Shown here in pieces: positions 9,127 to 18,408 of a stretch of 58,166 nucleotides of DNA. The stretch spans positions 1 to 58,166 of the forward strand of contig JAGAIY010000003.1 of the NCBI GenBank assembly GCA_017626355.1, written 5' to 3'. The position numbers and the translations under genes were made by a program. This DNA comes from Bacteroidales bacterium. Its GTDB lineage: Bacteria; Bacteroidota; Bacteroidia; Bacteroidales; UBA932. Below the pieces are notes generated by a model. The model ran no database searches. It had not been told where the DNA came from and was given only the letters and a program-made list of their open reading frames with translations. The first letter of the stretch is position 1. Every line of letters begins with the position of its first letter.

Positions 9127-9696
9127 ATGAATAACAAAGTAATCATCTTTTCTGCACCTTCAGGTGCCGGCAAAAGCACAGTAGTAAATCATATCCTCAG
9201 CAAGCGGAACGACCTTGAATTCTCAATATCGGCAACATCAAGAGCTCCACGTGGTCAGGAGAAGCACGGTGTGGAGTATTATTTCTTCTCGGCTGACGAA
9301 TTCAGGAAGATGATTGCAGAAGAAAAGTTCGTGGAATATGAGGAAGTCTATGCAGGTTCTTTCTACGGCACGCTCAAATCCGAGGTAGAGCGCATCTGGG
9401 CCAAGGGCAACACCATAATCTTCGACATTGACGTCCAGGGAGGTGTGAACCTCAAGAGAATATTCGGAGATCAGGCTCTGTCCATATTCATCCAGGCTCC
9501 ATCAGTGGAAGTTCTCCGCGAAAGGCTCATAGGAAGAGGCACAGACACAATGGAAGCTATAGAAAAGAGAGTCGCAAAGGCTGCATCGGAAATGGAATTC
9601 GCAGACGGCAAGTTCGACTATACCCTTGTCAATGACGACCTCGAGACAGCTCTTGCCGAGGCAGAAAAGATTGTCGGAGATTTCCTATGCAGATAG
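9127..9696 (+). CDS. gmk: Guanylate kinase
   Basis: This enzyme phosphorylates GMP to GDP with ATP, feeding GTP, dGTP and ppGpp pools. The 189-residue protein has the P-loop APSGAGKS at residues 10-17, the SRAPRGQEKHGVEYYF GMP-binding region, and the lid-region arginines near RLIGRGTDT. Its length is normal. Its last ten bases overlap the start of nadD, so the two are translationally coupled in one operon. Confidence 0.95.
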   Translation: MNNKVIIFSAPSGAGKSTVVNHILSKRNDLEFSISATSRAPRGQEKHGVEYYFFSADEFRKMIAEEKFVEYEEVYAGSFYGTLKSEVERIWAKGNTIIFDIDVQGGVNLKRIFGDQALSIFIQAPSVEVLRERLIGRGTDTMEAIEKRVAKAASEMEFADGKFDYTLVNDDLETALAEAEKIVGDFLCR

Positions 9697-10253
9697 CAGT
9701 ATACAGCGGTTCATTCAACCCTCTGCACATCGGCCACCTCGCGATCATGAAACATATGGTCGAGGAAGCCGGTTTTGACATGGTCTATCTGATCGTATCT
9801 CCGAAGAATCCGCTCAAGGACGGGATCAGCAGTGCAACAGGCCAAGAGCGTTACAATGCTGCCATTCAGGCCGTTGACCGTCACTTCACAAGCCTGTCGG
9901 GCAGAGTCAGGGTCGATGATATAGAGCTCACGATGCCGGAACCGCATTACACTATCCGGACACTTGACGCCCTGAAGGAGCGTGAACCGGACAATGACTT
10001 CACCTTCATAATGGGAGGGGACAATCTGGCCGACATCAGACGCTGGAGGGACTACGGCCGCATAATGAAAGACTACGGAGTGGCCGTTTACCCTCGTGAA
10101 GGCATCGATACCGAAAGCGTAAGGGAAGAACTCATGTCTGAAGATCCGGCATACAGAATCACAATACTCGATGCCCCTATGGTAGACATCTCCTCTACTG
10201 AAATCCGTGAAGGGATGTCGGAAGGCAAGGATATGAGTGAATGGCTGATGTAA
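9687..10253 (+). CDS. nadD: Nicotinate-nucleotide adenylyltransferase
   Basis: NadD adenylates nicotinate mononucleotide to form deamido-NAD in NAD synthesis. The 188-residue protein has the nucleotidyltransferase signature SGSFNPLHIGHL, with the H-x-G-H motif near residues 15-18, and the C-terminal ISSTEIR motif. The start ATG at 9687 lies inside gmk. The gmk-nadD pairing is common in Bacteroidota. The operon ends at a strong hairpin at 10256-10288. Confidence 0.94.
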   Translation: MQIAVYSGSFNPLHIGHLAIMKHMVEEAGFDMVYLIVSPKNPLKDGISSATGQERYNAAIQAVDRHFTSLSGRVRVDDIELTMPEPHYTIRTLDALKEREPDNDFTFIMGGDNLADIRRWRDYGRIMKDYGVAVYPREGIDTESVREELMSEDPAYRITILDAPMVDISSTEIREGMSEGKDMSEWLM

Positions 10254-10255
10254 AA

Positions 10256-10288
10256 CGAAAGCCTCTGCCCGACGGGCGGAGGCTTTCG
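10256..10288. terminator. Bidirectional terminator between nadD and the HerA-like gene
   Basis: CGAAAGCCTCTGCCC pairs with GGGCGGAGGCTTTCG (15 pairs, one G-T) across a three-base loop. It fills almost the whole 39-base gap between two convergent stops. U-tracts are weak on both sides. Confidence 0.75.
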
Positions 10289-10292
10289 TCTG

Positions 10293-11879
10293 TTACTTAA
10301 GAAGTGTTCCCAGGACGCTGCGGGTAAGCTGACGCGTTGCCGTACGGGCTGCCGAACCCACTGCCTTGCCTGCTATATCCTTCGCCGTGGTCTTGGATTT
10401 CTTTCCTGTGACCTTCTTGGAAACTTCCGTACCTATGGAGCTGGTCACGCTTGTGACGACAGCACCTACGACCGCACCGAAGATTCCCTTGAGCACTCCA
10501 TTACCCTTTGAGGACTTCCTCTCTCTGGCAGCCTGCTCCTCAGCCTCCGCTGCAGCAGCTGCTTCCGCCGCCTCCTGCTCTGCCTTAAGGGCTGCTTCAG
10601 CCTCTTCCATCAGCTGTTCGAATGCACTTTCACGGTCTATTGTCTTGTCATATTTTCCATATAGACGGGACTGGTTGATGATCTGACCTCTCTGTCCCTC
10701 AGTCACAGTACCGATCTGGCTCAACGGGAACAGGATCTTTGCACGCTCGACAACGGACGGAGCGCCCTTCTCATCAAGGAAAGACACCAGAGCCTCGCCT
10801 GTACCGAGCTCCATGATCGCATCCGCAGTCTTGAACGACGGATTCTCACGGAAGGTCTCGGCTGCAACCTTTACAGCCTTCTGGTCCTTAGGCGTGAAAG
10901 CCCTGAGGGCATGCTGTACGCGGTTTCCGAGCTGTCCGAGGATATCTTCCGGAATATCTGTAGGGCTCTGGGTAATGAAATAGACTCCTACACCCTTGCT
11001 TCGGATAAGACGTACAACCTGCTCGATCTTGTCTACAAGAGCCTTGGATGTTTCATCGAAAAGCATGTGCGCCTCATCGAAGAAGAACACAAGCTTAGGA
11101 AGCTCCATATCACCGACCTCCGGCAGATTCGAATAAAGTTCGGTCAGAAGCCAGAGAAGGAAAGTGGAGTAAAGCTTCGGATTGAGCATGAGCTTGTCAG
11201 CTGCAAGCACGTTCATCACACCCTTGCCCTGTTCGCACTGAAGCAGGTCATATATATCGAAAGAAGGCTCTGCAAAGAACTTGTCCGCACCTTCGTTCTC
11301 AAGGGTAAGAAGGGCACGCTGAATGGCGCCGACGCTCTGTGCCGTGATGTTTCCGTAAGTGGAAGTATACAGCTTGGCGTTCTTTGCCACATAGTCAAGC
11401 ATCGAACGGAGATCCTTCATGTCTATCAGAAGGAGTCCCCTGTCGTCAGCGATCCTGAATACGATGTTGAGAATGCCTGTCTGGGTCTCGTTCAGTTCGA
11501 GAAGCCTTGCAAGAAGCTGAGGGCCCATCTCCGATACGGTCGTTCTCATCGGATGTCCCTGCTCTCCGAAAACATCGAAGAACCTTACAGGGCAGCTTCC
11601 GAACTCAGGGTAAGTGATGCCGAATTCCGCACATCTCTTCTCGATGAAGCCGTTCATCGCACCGGTCTGGCTTATGCCGGAAAGGTCTCCCTTCATATCC
11701 GCCATGAAACATGGAACTCCCGCCTGACTGAAAGTCTCGGCAAGCACCTGAAGCGTTACAGTCTTACCGGTACCGGTCGCTCCGGCTATAAGTCCGTGAC
11801 GGTTCGCCATCTTTCCGCAGATGGTGATCGGGCCGTTAGGGCCATGGGCTACATACAAGCCTTTCTCTTTGTCGTACAT
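10293..11879 (-). CDS. HerA-like helicase domain protein (DUF853 family ATPase)
   Basis: This 528-residue P-loop ATPase has Walker A GATGTGKT at residues 33-40, Walker [10 protein letters not shown], and an arginine/sensor region [11 protein letters not shown], as in the FtsK/HerA superfamily DUF853 branch. The C-terminal 100 residues are an Ala/Glu-rich coiled stretch followed by a basic Lys/Gly/Thr-rich tail. The biological role of the family is not settled; DNA translocation is inferred from the fold only. No NurA nuclease or SIR2 partner lies beside it, so I do not call a defence pair. It is the last gene of a minus-strand operon, seven bases after the SulP gene. Confidence 0.85.
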   Translation of the reverse strand: MYDKEKGLYVAHGPNGPITICGKMANRHGLIAGATGTGKTVTLQVLAETFSQAGVPCFMADMKGDLSGISQTGAMNGFIEKRCAEFGITYPEFGSCPVRFFDVFGEQGHPMRTTVSEMGPQLLARLLELNETQTGILNIVFRIADDRGLLLIDMKDLRSMLDYVAKNAKLYTSTYGNITAQSVGAIQRALLTLENEGADKFFAEPSFDIYDLLQCEQGKGVMNVLAADKLMLNPKLYSTFLLWLLTELYSNLPEVGDMELPKLVFFFDEAHMLFDETSKALVDKIEQVVRLIRSKGVGVYFITQSPTDIPEDILGQLGNRVQHALRAFTPKDQKAVKVAAETFRENPSFKTADAIMELGTGEALVSFLDEKGAPSVVERAKILFPLSQIGTVTEGQRGQIINQSRLYGKYDKTIDRESAFEQLMEEAEAALKAEQEAAEAAAAAEAEEQAARERKSSKGNGVLKGIFGAVVGAVVTSVTSSIGTEVSKKVTGKKSKTTAKDIAGKAVGSAARTATRQLTRSVLGTLLK

Positions 11880-11886
11880 ATCTATT

Positions 11887-13593
11887 TTACTTTACGATTT
11901 CCTTTGCCTTTTCAAGTGCAGGAACGATGTGAGGGAAGATATGGTCGGCACCGATCTCCTTGTCCACACCGAACTTCACAAGGGTAGCATTCACCTTGTC
12001 TGTCACACCGGACAGAATCACGGTCACTCCCCTCTTGCTGGTTCTCTCACACAGGTTCCTGAGGTTGTTGACACCTGTCGAATCAATGAACGGCACCTTG
12101 CGCATCCTGATTATACGTACCTTGATTTCCTGGCCCTTGACGCTTGAAAGCTCCTCTATACGGCTGGCGAGTCCGAAGAAGAAAGGACCGTTGATCTCAT
12201 ATACATCGACTCCTGCAGGTACATCAAGGTACTCTGTATCCTCCGGAGAAACGATTTCATCACTCTCTGTTGCAGCAAGATGATGATCTTCAAGCACATC
12301 GATGGACGAAGTCTGCATGACACGTCTGACGAAAAGCACGATAGCAAGAAGGACACCGACCTCGATTGCAACGGTAAGGTCGACGATAACCGTAAGGAAG
12401 AAGGTTATCAGAAGCACCGCCACATCCGACCTGTCACCTCTGAGGAGATATTTGAACGATCTCCACTCGCTCATGTTGTAGGCCACCTGCACAAGGATGG
12501 CTGCGAGACACGACAGAGGGATATAGATCGCATACGGCATCAGGAAGAGGTAGATAAGGAGAAGCACCACGGCGTGGATGATACCGGTCACAGGGCTCTT
12601 TCCACCGTTCTTGATGCTCGCCATGGTTCTGGCAAGGGCTCCGGTGGCAGGGATACCTCCGAAAAGCGGAGTCACTATGTTTGCTATACCCTGACCGATG
12701 AGCTCCGTATTCGAATTATGGTGCTTACCTGTTGCGCCGTCAGCCACCATGGCGGCGAGAAGAGACTCGATCGCACAGAGAATGGCTATTGTGAACGCCG
12801 GCGACACAAGGCCCTTGATTGTTTCATAATCAAACTGAGGTGCCACAGGCTTAGGCATTGGGAGGCCGTCAGCAAGCTCCGGGAACTTGGATCCGATGGT
12901 AGCGAACTCCACACCGGCGAATTTTCCAAGAAGCACAGATGCAAGGGTACCGACTATAAGAGCGATAAGCGAACCCGGCACCTTCTTGGTCACCTTGCTC
13001 CAGCTGAAGCATATCACAAGACAGGTCACACTCATGGCAAGCTCCACCCAATTGATATTCGCAAGATTCTGGAAATAGCATATCCACTGAGGAATGAAGC
13101 CTGCCGGAACTTCCAGATCAAGAGGAAGTCCGAAGAAATCCTTCATCTGCGTAGAGAAGATAGTAAGGGCGATACCGCTGGTGAATCCTACCACGATAGG
13201 ATAAGGTATGAACTTGAATATGGCTCCCATCCTGCAGAGACCCATGACGACAAGAAAGATTCCTGCCATTATGGTAGCAATGATGAGACCCTGCATTCCG
13301 TACTGTGACACGATACCGGCCACAATCACGATGAAGGCTCCTGTAGGTCCTCCGATCAGGAAGTTGGATCCTCCGAAGAAAGAAATCAGGAAACCTGCCA
13401 CTATGGCCGTGATAAGTCCCTGCTGAGGAGTGATTCCGCTGGCTATACCGAATGCAATTGCCAGGGGAAGAGCAATTATGCCGACTATGATACCGGCTAT
13501 GAGATCGGAAATGAATTTGTCGCGGTTATAACGTCCGCTCTTGAACAAGCCGAAGAATTTAGGCTTGAATACATCGTTAAGTTTAAGGTCCAT
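11887..13593 (-). CDS. SulP-family anion permease with STAS domain
   Basis: This 568-residue inner-membrane protein has about 12-14 hydrophobic segments over residues 25-440 with the SulP core motif ([18 protein letters not shown] near residue 50), then a cytosolic STAS domain (about 460-560) with the DSTGVNNL loop. SulP proteins carry sulfate, bicarbonate or dicarboxylates; sequence alone does not tell which. The STAS domain suggests control by binding partners or nucleotides. It sits 21 bases after rsmD and seven before the HerA-like gene on the same strand. Confidence 0.9.
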   Translation of the reverse strand: MDLKLNDVFKPKFFGLFKSGRYNRDKFISDLIAGIIVGIIALPLAIAFGIASGITPQQGLITAIVAGFLISFFGGSNFLIGGPTGAFIVIVAGIVSQYGMQGLIIATIMAGIFLVVMGLCRMGAIFKFIPYPIVVGFTSGIALTIFSTQMKDFFGLPLDLEVPAGFIPQWICYFQNLANINWVELAMSVTCLVICFSWSKVTKKVPGSLIALIVGTLASVLLGKFAGVEFATIGSKFPELADGLPMPKPVAPQFDYETIKGLVSPAFTIAILCAIESLLAAMVADGATGKHHNSNTELIGQGIANIVTPLFGGIPATGALARTMASIKNGGKSPVTGIIHAVVLLLIYLFLMPYAIYIPLSCLAAILVQVAYNMSEWRSFKYLLRGDRSDVAVLLITFFLTVIVDLTVAIEVGVLLAIVLFVRRVMQTSSIDVLEDHHLAATESDEIVSPEDTEYLDVPAGVDVYEINGPFFFGLASRIEELSSVKGQEIKVRIIRMRKVPFIDSTGVNNLRNLCERTSKRGVTVILSGVTDKVNATLVKFGVDKEIGADHIFPHIVPALEKAKEIVK

Positions 13594-13614
13594 TTTCTAC
13601 ACTAATATTACTAA

Positions 13615-14151
13615 CTAACTGTTTTCAAAGAATGAAAAATGCACGTTTCCATACTTCTTTTCCTTTACGAAACGTGGATGGGTGGAAAAATCATATTCTT
13701 CCGGGTGCTCCAGAATGAAATAAGCTCCGGGATGAAGGATATCCTTTGCGAATACCTTGTCAGGTATATCTGCAAGTCCGTCGATAGCATATGGAGGGTC
13801 GGCAAAGATGATGTCGAACTTCTCCCTGCATATCTCAAGGAAATCAAAGACATTGTGCCTCACCACCGTAAGATTGTCCATTCCGAATTTCGCTGCCTGT
13901 GATTTGATGAAATTGGCATGAAGAGGCAGCATCTCCACACAATATACCATAGACGCCCCACGCGATGCGAACTCATATGAAATCGCACCCGTGCCACCGA
14001 AGAGATCAAGAACCTTCAGCCCCTCCATCTCATACTCATTGTTGAGAACATTGAAGAGTCCTTCCTTTGCAAAATCCGTAGTCGGACGTGCCTTATATCC
14101 CTGGGGAGGAAGAATATTCTTGCCTCTGAGTTTACCGCCGATGATCCTCAT
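13615..14151 (-). CDS. rsmD: 16S rRNA (guanine(966)-N2)-methyltransferase
   Basis: RsmD methylates G966 of 16S rRNA using S-adenosylmethionine. The protein starts MRIIGGKLRGKNI, the standard family N-terminus, and has the SAM motif DLFGGTGAISYE and the catalytic DPPY motif (FADPPYAID). I choose ATG at 14151 (178 residues) over the in-frame GTG at 14157, because the GTG overlaps the stop of the upstream gene and adds two residues before the conserved start. It lies between DUF3822 and the SulP gene in one operon. Confidence 0.93.
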   Translation of the reverse strand: MRIIGGKLRGKNILPPQGYKARPTTDFAKEGLFNVLNNEYEMEGLKVLDLFGGTGAISYEFASRGASMVYCVEMLPLHANFIKSQAAKFGMDNLTVVRHNVFDFLEICREKFDIIFADPPYAIDGLADIPDKVFAKDILHPGAYFILEHPEEYDFSTHPRFVKEKKYGNVHFSFFENS

Positions 14152-14156
14152 ATACA

Positions 14157-14870
14157 CTAAAACTGATCTACATTCCTGAAATACCTGTAAAGAGACATTC
14201 TGTCCTCTTCACTCAGAGGGGTCCTGAAAGCTATGGTCGAGACCTCAGGATTGAGCTGAAGCTTCTTCATGGCAAGGAAGATGAAATATTCTGCAGTAGT
14301 GAAGTCCGGAGCCTGATAGGAATTGCAAAGAAGCAGGCTTTTTCCCTGGGCTATCACCAGATACAGGACTCCATCCATATACGAAGCCAGGATCTTATTG
14401 TATTCCGGAAGTTCCGCCAACTGTCCCAGCATGAAATACATTTCAGGCAGCAGCCTCGCCTTTGTACCGTCCGGACGCAGCACTGTCTCGGATATGACCT
14501 TGGAGAGGGTCTCGCCTATCGCGTTCGAGAACACGAGAACGGCAGCCTGCTCAGGAACCGGCACATATTCAACAACATCTCCGTCTGACAGACGCACAAC
14601 ATCGGAAAGAATATCCCGAGCCTTGTCAGGAGAAAAGAACTGCGTTGGAACAAGGGCTGCCTTAGGTGAAAACACAGAAATTCCGACCTCTTCATAACGC
14701 TTCTGAAACTCGGGCGTCGTGAAGATCCTGTCAGCAGTCATCCAACCTGAATCATGCACTTCCTGTCGGCCATCATATACCTTAAAAGAATATCCACTCA
14801 AGCCGACTTGAATGGATATCCTGTTTTTATATTGTAACATAGTCATCTTGCAATGATGCCTTTGAAGCAT
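14157..14870 (-). CDS. DUF3822 family protein
   Basis: This 237-residue protein belongs to a Bacteroidota family of unknown function that often precedes rsmD. The visible signatures are ISIQVGLSGYSFKVYD at the N-terminus, VFSNAIGETL in the middle, and LLLCNSYQAPDFTTAEYFIF near the C-terminus. The fold resembles actin/FtsA-like ATPase halves in appearance, but I cannot show that here. The start may be ATG 14870, nine bases after the upstream stop, or ATG 14846, which gives MTMLQYKNR closer to the conserved start. There is no signal peptide, so it is probably cytoplasmic. Confidence 0.75.
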   Translation of the reverse strand: MLQRHHCKMTMLQYKNRISIQVGLSGYSFKVYDGRQEVHDSGWMTADRIFTTPEFQKRYEEVGISVFSPKAALVPTQFFSPDKARDILSDVVRLSDGDVVEYVPVPEQAAVLVFSNAIGETLSKVISETVLRPDGTKARLLPEMYFMLGQLAELPEYNKILASYMDGVLYLVIAQGKSLLLCNSYQAPDFTTAEYFIFLAMKKLQLNPEVSTIAFRTPLSEEDRMSLYRYFRNVDQF

Positions 14871-14879
14871 CGGGAGAGA

Positions 14880-15569
14880 CTACTCCCAGTTACCTGCGTT
14901 GTTGTTAGGAGCATCGATGCTACCAACCTGCAGGCCCTTGTACTTGCCCTGATCCTCTCTCTCTGCATCGAGATTGATTCTGAGCTGGTTGTTAAGACCC
15001 TTAAGGAGAGCCTTGAACGGCATCTTGGCCTCAAAGAGAGGTACATTTACTCCCGATACCTTCTTGATGGTAGACTCCATAATGATTGAATCACCGCAGA
15101 ATGGAATGAAAGCGAGAGAATCAACACAGAAATCCTCACGACCGTTGAAGAGAGTATCCTTCACAGCGACTTCGTTCTCAATCTTGAAGACGAGTTTCTC
15201 ACCATTCTGATAAAGAGCGAGCATCTCTTCCGGCTTGATCTTCGGCTTACGCTTCTTGAGAGCCTGAGTGTTGGCAACTGCTACAGAGTCATCCTGTGAG
15301 CCCACCTGCATTACCACCTTCATCTTACCCTCATTGTAGAACCACTTGAGAGAATCTACTGTAGGAGAATACCTTGCATACACATTTTTGAAAGCTACCT
15401 GAAGGTCACGGATATCCTTGAGACGCTGGATAGCGATACCCTCACGATAAGCACGATGTTTGTTGAACTCTACTGGTTCCATTACGCTGCTTACAAGCGC
15501 ATAAGTCATTCCCGCGATGATGACCGGGAGGACGAGATAGGTCAAGACCTTTTTAAGAATTGAATTCAT
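14880..15569 (-). CDS. Conserved hypothetical membrane-anchored protein
   Basis: I do not recognise a named family. The 229-residue protein has one N-terminal membrane segment (about 8-28) and then a predicted extracytoplasmic or cytoplasmic soluble part with a charged helical stretch (about 35-65, REGIAIQRLKDIRDLQVAFKN) suggestive of a coiled coil. The rest is beta-rich with several Lys/Glu runs. It heads the five-gene operon ending with the HerA-like ATPase and has its own promoter. The architecture resembles small pilin-like or cell-envelope scaffold proteins, but nothing supports a function. Confidence 0.7.
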   Translation of the reverse strand: MNSILKKVLTYLVLPVIIAGMTYALVSSVMEPVEFNKHRAYREGIAIQRLKDIRDLQVAFKNVYARYSPTVDSLKWFYNEGKMKVVMQVGSQDDSVAVANTQALKKRKPKIKPEEMLALYQNGEKLVFKIENEVAVKDTLFNGREDFCVDSLAFIPFCGDSIIMESTIKKVSGVNVPLFEAKMPFKALLKGLNNQLRINLDAEREDQGKYKGLQVGSIDAPNNNAGNWE

Positions 15570-15601
15570 TATAGTAGTGTTTTATTTTCCAAAATGCCGG
15601 A

Positions 15602-15609
15602 CAAAGTTA
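15602..15609 (-). promoter_or_regulatory. -7 box (TAACTTTG) for the 14880-15569 operon
   Basis: CAAAGTTA on the plus strand, 33 bases upstream of the ATG. A TTG (-33 type) lies 20 bases further out at 15630-15632, the expected spacing. Confidence 0.6.
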
Positions 15610-15641
15610 GCAAATTGATTTATGAAATGCAATATAATTTG

Positions 15642-15649
15642 TAATTTTG
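15642..15649 (+). promoter_or_regulatory. -7 box (TAATTTTG) for the DHH phosphoesterase gene; decides the start
   Basis: TAnnTTTG match 22 bases before ATG 15671. The upstream TTG codon at 15647 lies inside this box and cannot be the start of a transcript from it, so ATG 15671 is the start. Confidence 0.6.
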
Positions 15650-15670
15650 CGGACGAAAAAGCCGAATCAA

Positions 15671-16729
15671 ATGCAAGACATCAATTATCTGAACATACAG
15701 AAGTTAAACAATCTGCTGTCTGAAGCATCGGATATTGCCATCGTGACCCACATGAAGCCGGACGGTGATGCCTTGGGAAGCAGCCTGGCGATGTACAGCT
15801 TCATAAAGGCGGCAGGAGGCACTGCCAGAATTGTTCTGCCGCACAGATATCCGACAAACCTCGGATTCCTTACAGAAGGAATAATGAACGAGGACATCCT
15901 TATACATGAGGAATGCGAGAGCGAGGCCGCGAAGGTCATTGAGGGTGCAGATCTTGTCATATGTCTGGATTTCAATGCGTTCCACAGGACTGACCGACTT
16001 GAAGCTGCATTGCAGTCATCCAAAGCGCCCAAGGTTCTGATCGACCATCACCTCAATCCGGACCGCAGCCGCTTCGACCTTGTCTTCTCGGAGACAATGG
16101 TATCCTCAGCCTCCGAGCTCCTTTACCATATATTGATGGCCATGCCCCAGACAGAAGGTAAGGCGGAGAACCTGCCGAAGGCCTCAGTCAACGCCCTCAT
16201 GACCGGCATGACCACCGATACGAACAACTTCGCCAATTCCATATTCCCAAGCACGCTGCAGATGGCTTCCGGCCTTCTCGCGGCAGGAGCGGACCGCGAC
16301 CTCATTCTTTCCAATCTCTACAACATGTTCGGGGAAAGCAGGTTGAGACTGCTCGGACACATATTGAAGGATCTCATGGTCCTGACCCCGGACGGAGTCG
16401 CTTACATCGTCCTTGACAGCGGGACACAGAAGAAATACAATGTAACCGAAGGCGACACAGAAGGTTTCGTGAACATGCCGCTCTCAATAAAGGATGTAAG
16501 GATGAGCATCCTTGTCAAGGAGGACGGGAACCGGGCCAGAGTATCCGTACGTTCAAAGAAAGGGACATCCGCGAACAGATGTGCCAGAGATCATTTCAAC
16601 GGAGGAGGTCATGAGAACGCAGCAGGAGGAAAGCTGATGATCCCTCAGGACATCCAGGATATCGGCATGGCCGGGCAATACATTGAATCACACACACATA
16701 CATTCCTTAATGAAGAAAATGAGAAATAG
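15671..16729 (+). CDS. nrnA: DHH-family phosphoesterase (NrnA-like oligoribonuclease / pAp phosphatase)
   Basis: NrnA-type enzymes degrade short RNA oligomers and 3'-phosphoadenosine 5'-phosphate. The 352-residue protein has the DHH domain motifs: HMKPDGDALGSS, the metal-binding CLDFN, and IDHHLNPD carrying DHH. The C-terminal DHHA1 domain has GGGHENAAGG, the substrate-binding glycine motif. The ATG start at 15671 gives MQDINYLN, as supported by the promoter box. The gene overlaps the next (FKBP lipoprotein) by 20 bases, so the two are coupled. A cyclic-dinucleotide role is possible in this superfamily but not shown. Confidence 0.9.
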   Translation: MQDINYLNIQKLNNLLSEASDIAIVTHMKPDGDALGSSLAMYSFIKAAGGTARIVLPHRYPTNLGFLTEGIMNEDILIHEECESEAAKVIEGADLVICLDFNAFHRTDRLEAALQSSKAPKVLIDHHLNPDRSRFDLVFSETMVSSASELLYHILMAMPQTEGKAENLPKASVNALMTGMTTDTNNFANSIFPSTLQMASGLLAAGADRDLILSNLYNMFGESRLRLLGHILKDLMVLTPDGVAYIVLDSGTQKKYNVTEGDTEGFVNMPLSIKDVRMSILVKEDGNRARVSVRSKKGTSANRCARDHFNGGGHENAAGGKLMIPQDIQDIGMAGQYIESHTHTFLNEENEK

Positions 16730-17264
16730 CATCAAGATACTGGCCCTGCTTATGACAGTCATGACGTCGGCATCATGCATCAAGGAGAAGCTCGAGGTCA
16801 CATACAACAAGCAGGAGGATAACATAAGCAAATACATAGACTCTGCCCTGAACAAGAACGAGGAGTACACCGCCACGAACAACGGCGGTTCCAACAGACT
16901 TACGCTCGTCCAGGGAGAGGGAGAAGGACTGAAGCCTGACGGAAGCATTACATTCTATTATGCAGGCTACACATTCGAAGGCAGTTTCAATGCATCGAAC
17001 CTGTTCGGTACAAACCGTCAGGCAAGCGCCGACGATGCAGGATGGAAGCTTACGGACGGTGAATTCGAGGCACTGACTATGAACATGAAGGACAGCAGAC
17101 TGCTTCCGGGATTGAAGAGCGGACTTGAAGGAGTGAAGGGCGGAGAAGAATGCGAGATACTTTTTTCAGGCAAGTACGGCTTCGGCAACAAGGACTTTGG
17201 CATAATTCCTGCAAATTCCGCACTGCTCTATAAAATTTGGGTCGTAAGCATCTCAAATGAGTAG
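16710..17264 (+). CDS. FKBP-type peptidyl-prolyl isomerase lipoprotein
   Basis: This 184-residue protein begins MKKMRNSIKILALL and has a lipobox TSASC with C23, so it is exported and lipidated. The C-terminal half (about 75-184) carries the FKBP fold with FYYAGYTFEGSFNASN and LLPGLKSGLEGVKGGEE, followed by a hydrophobic strand. FKBP enzymes isomerise proline bonds and help protein folding in the periplasm. I set the start at ATG 16710 rather than an upstream TTG, because it gives a complete signal peptide. It overlaps the previous gene and is separated from the next FKBP gene by a promoter. Confidence 0.85.
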   Translation: MKKMRNSIKILALLMTVMTSASCIKEKLEVTYNKQEDNISKYIDSALNKNEEYTATNNGGSNRLTLVQGEGEGLKPDGSITFYYAGYTFEGSFNASNLFGTNRQASADDAGWKLTDGEFEALTMNMKDSRLLPGLKSGLEGVKGGEECEILFSGKYGFGNKDFGIIPANSALLYKIWVVSISNE

Positions 17265-17282
17265 AGCTATGCAATAATTTAT

Positions 17283-17290
17283 TATCTTTG
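17283..17290 (+). promoter_or_regulatory. -7 box (TATCTTTG) for the FKBP/MATE/kinase/hydrolase operon
   Basis: Perfect TAnnTTTG match 26 bases before ATG 17316. Confidence 0.6.
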
Positions 17291-17315
17291 TCGGTTCAAT
17301 TTACAAACAACAGGA

Positions 17316-18407
17316 ATGAGAAGAATAATTATATCCGCAGCAATCATAATAACAGCCTTGCTTTCAAACAGTTGTGCGAAGAAAGCCCCTATCGGTCCGA
17401 ACGATGCCGACAAGAGATATTTCGACGCATGGCTTCTCATGAACAATATAGACGTCGAGCCTACCGGACTCGGAATCTATGTTCTTGAAGACACTCCGGG
17501 TCAGGGAGCTGAGGTAAAGGAAGACGGCTTCGCTTTCGTGGACTACACCACTACCGACCTTGAGGGCAACATTGCCACCTACACCACAGCTGAGGTTGCA
17601 AAACAGCTCGGCAAATACAATTATGATGCATATACGACATTCTATGGTCCGCAGTTCATGACCACATACAACGGCAACATATACGCTGGAGTAGCGGACA
17701 TGATCGTCGGCATGAAGGTCGGCGGACATCGTAAAGCCATAATCCCGAGCTGGCTCTTCTCATACTCCGATTACGAGAGCGGTGATGAATACATCAAGTA
17801 TCCGGGAAAATCGGAGACGCTGATCTATGACATTACAGTAAAGGATTTCACGACTGAAATCGACAAATGGGAGATCGACTCCATCGGACGCTTCTTCAAG
17901 AATGACAAGGTCCTGATCGACGGTATCGCGGCAGACAAGGTCTTCACCAACGAGAACGGCGGTACGATGACAGCAGCCGATTCGCTGGCTACCGGTTTCT
18001 ACTACAAGCAGCTCAAGGCTCCTGTCGACACGACTTCATTTGCGAAAGATACAACAATCTACATCAACTATACAGGACGCCTACTCAACGGACAGGTTTT
18101 CGACACTACTATCGAAGACATAGCAAAGGATAACAATATCTATTCGAAATCAAGAACTTACGAGCCGGTGCAGATAAACTGGGCCAATGAAGAAAAGTAC
18201 AATCACACAGGCATCACAATGGGCTCTGACGAGAGTTCCCTCATTTCCGGCTTCACATACACCCTCTGGCAGATGAGACCTATGGAAAAGGGAATCGGAG
18301 TATTCTACTCGATCATGGGTTACGGCACTTCAGGAAACGGCAATACCATACCGGCATATTCTCCGCTGATTTTTGAAATTGAAATAGTAGAAAAGCCTGA
18401 GGAATAG
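17316..18407 (+). CDS. Two-domain FKBP-type peptidyl-prolyl isomerase lipoprotein
   Basis: This 363-residue lipoprotein has its lipobox at SNSC with C20. Two FKBP-like domains follow. The first (about 60-175) has FVDYTTTDLEGN and MIVGMKVGGHRKAIIPS. The second (about 235-360) has IYINYTGRLLNGQVFDT and a terminal LIFEIEIVE strand. Such tandem FKBP lipoproteins are common in Bacteroidota envelopes; both active sites look partly altered, so one domain may be a chaperone only. It starts a four-gene operon and ends one base before the MATE gene start. Confidence 0.82.
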   Translation: MRRIIISAAIIITALLSNSCAKKAPIGPNDADKRYFDAWLLMNNIDVEPTGLGIYVLEDTPGQGAEVKEDGFAFVDYTTTDLEGNIATYTTAEVAKQLGKYNYDAYTTFYGPQFMTTYNGNIYAGVADMIVGMKVGGHRKAIIPSWLFSYSDYESGDEYIKYPGKSETLIYDITVKDFTTEIDKWEIDSIGRFFKNDKVLIDGIAADKVFTNENGGTMTAADSLATGFYYKQLKAPVDTTSFAKDTTIYINYTGRLLNGQVFDTTIEDIAKDNNIYSKSRTYEPVQINWANEEKYNHTGITMGSDESSLISGFTYTLWQMRPMEKGIGVFYSIMGYGTSGNGNTIPAYSPLIFEIEIVEKPEE

Positions 18408-18408
18408 A

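Noticed and set aside
10293-11879. HerA-like ATPase as part of an antiphage defence system
   Set aside because: No NurA nuclease, SIR2 or other defence partner is adjacent; the neighbours are a transporter and an rRNA methyltransferase.
10911-11987. 358-residue plus-strand open frame opposite the HerA-like gene
   Set aside because: Antisense to the conserved P-loop region and crossing into the SulP gene; no similarity seen.
12280-13308. 342-residue plus-strand open frame opposite the SulP gene
   Set aside because: It is the antisense of a well-conserved membrane protein; its composition (His, Arg, Asp, Glu-rich, no hydrophobic core) is typical of a shadow frame and there is no promoter or family match.
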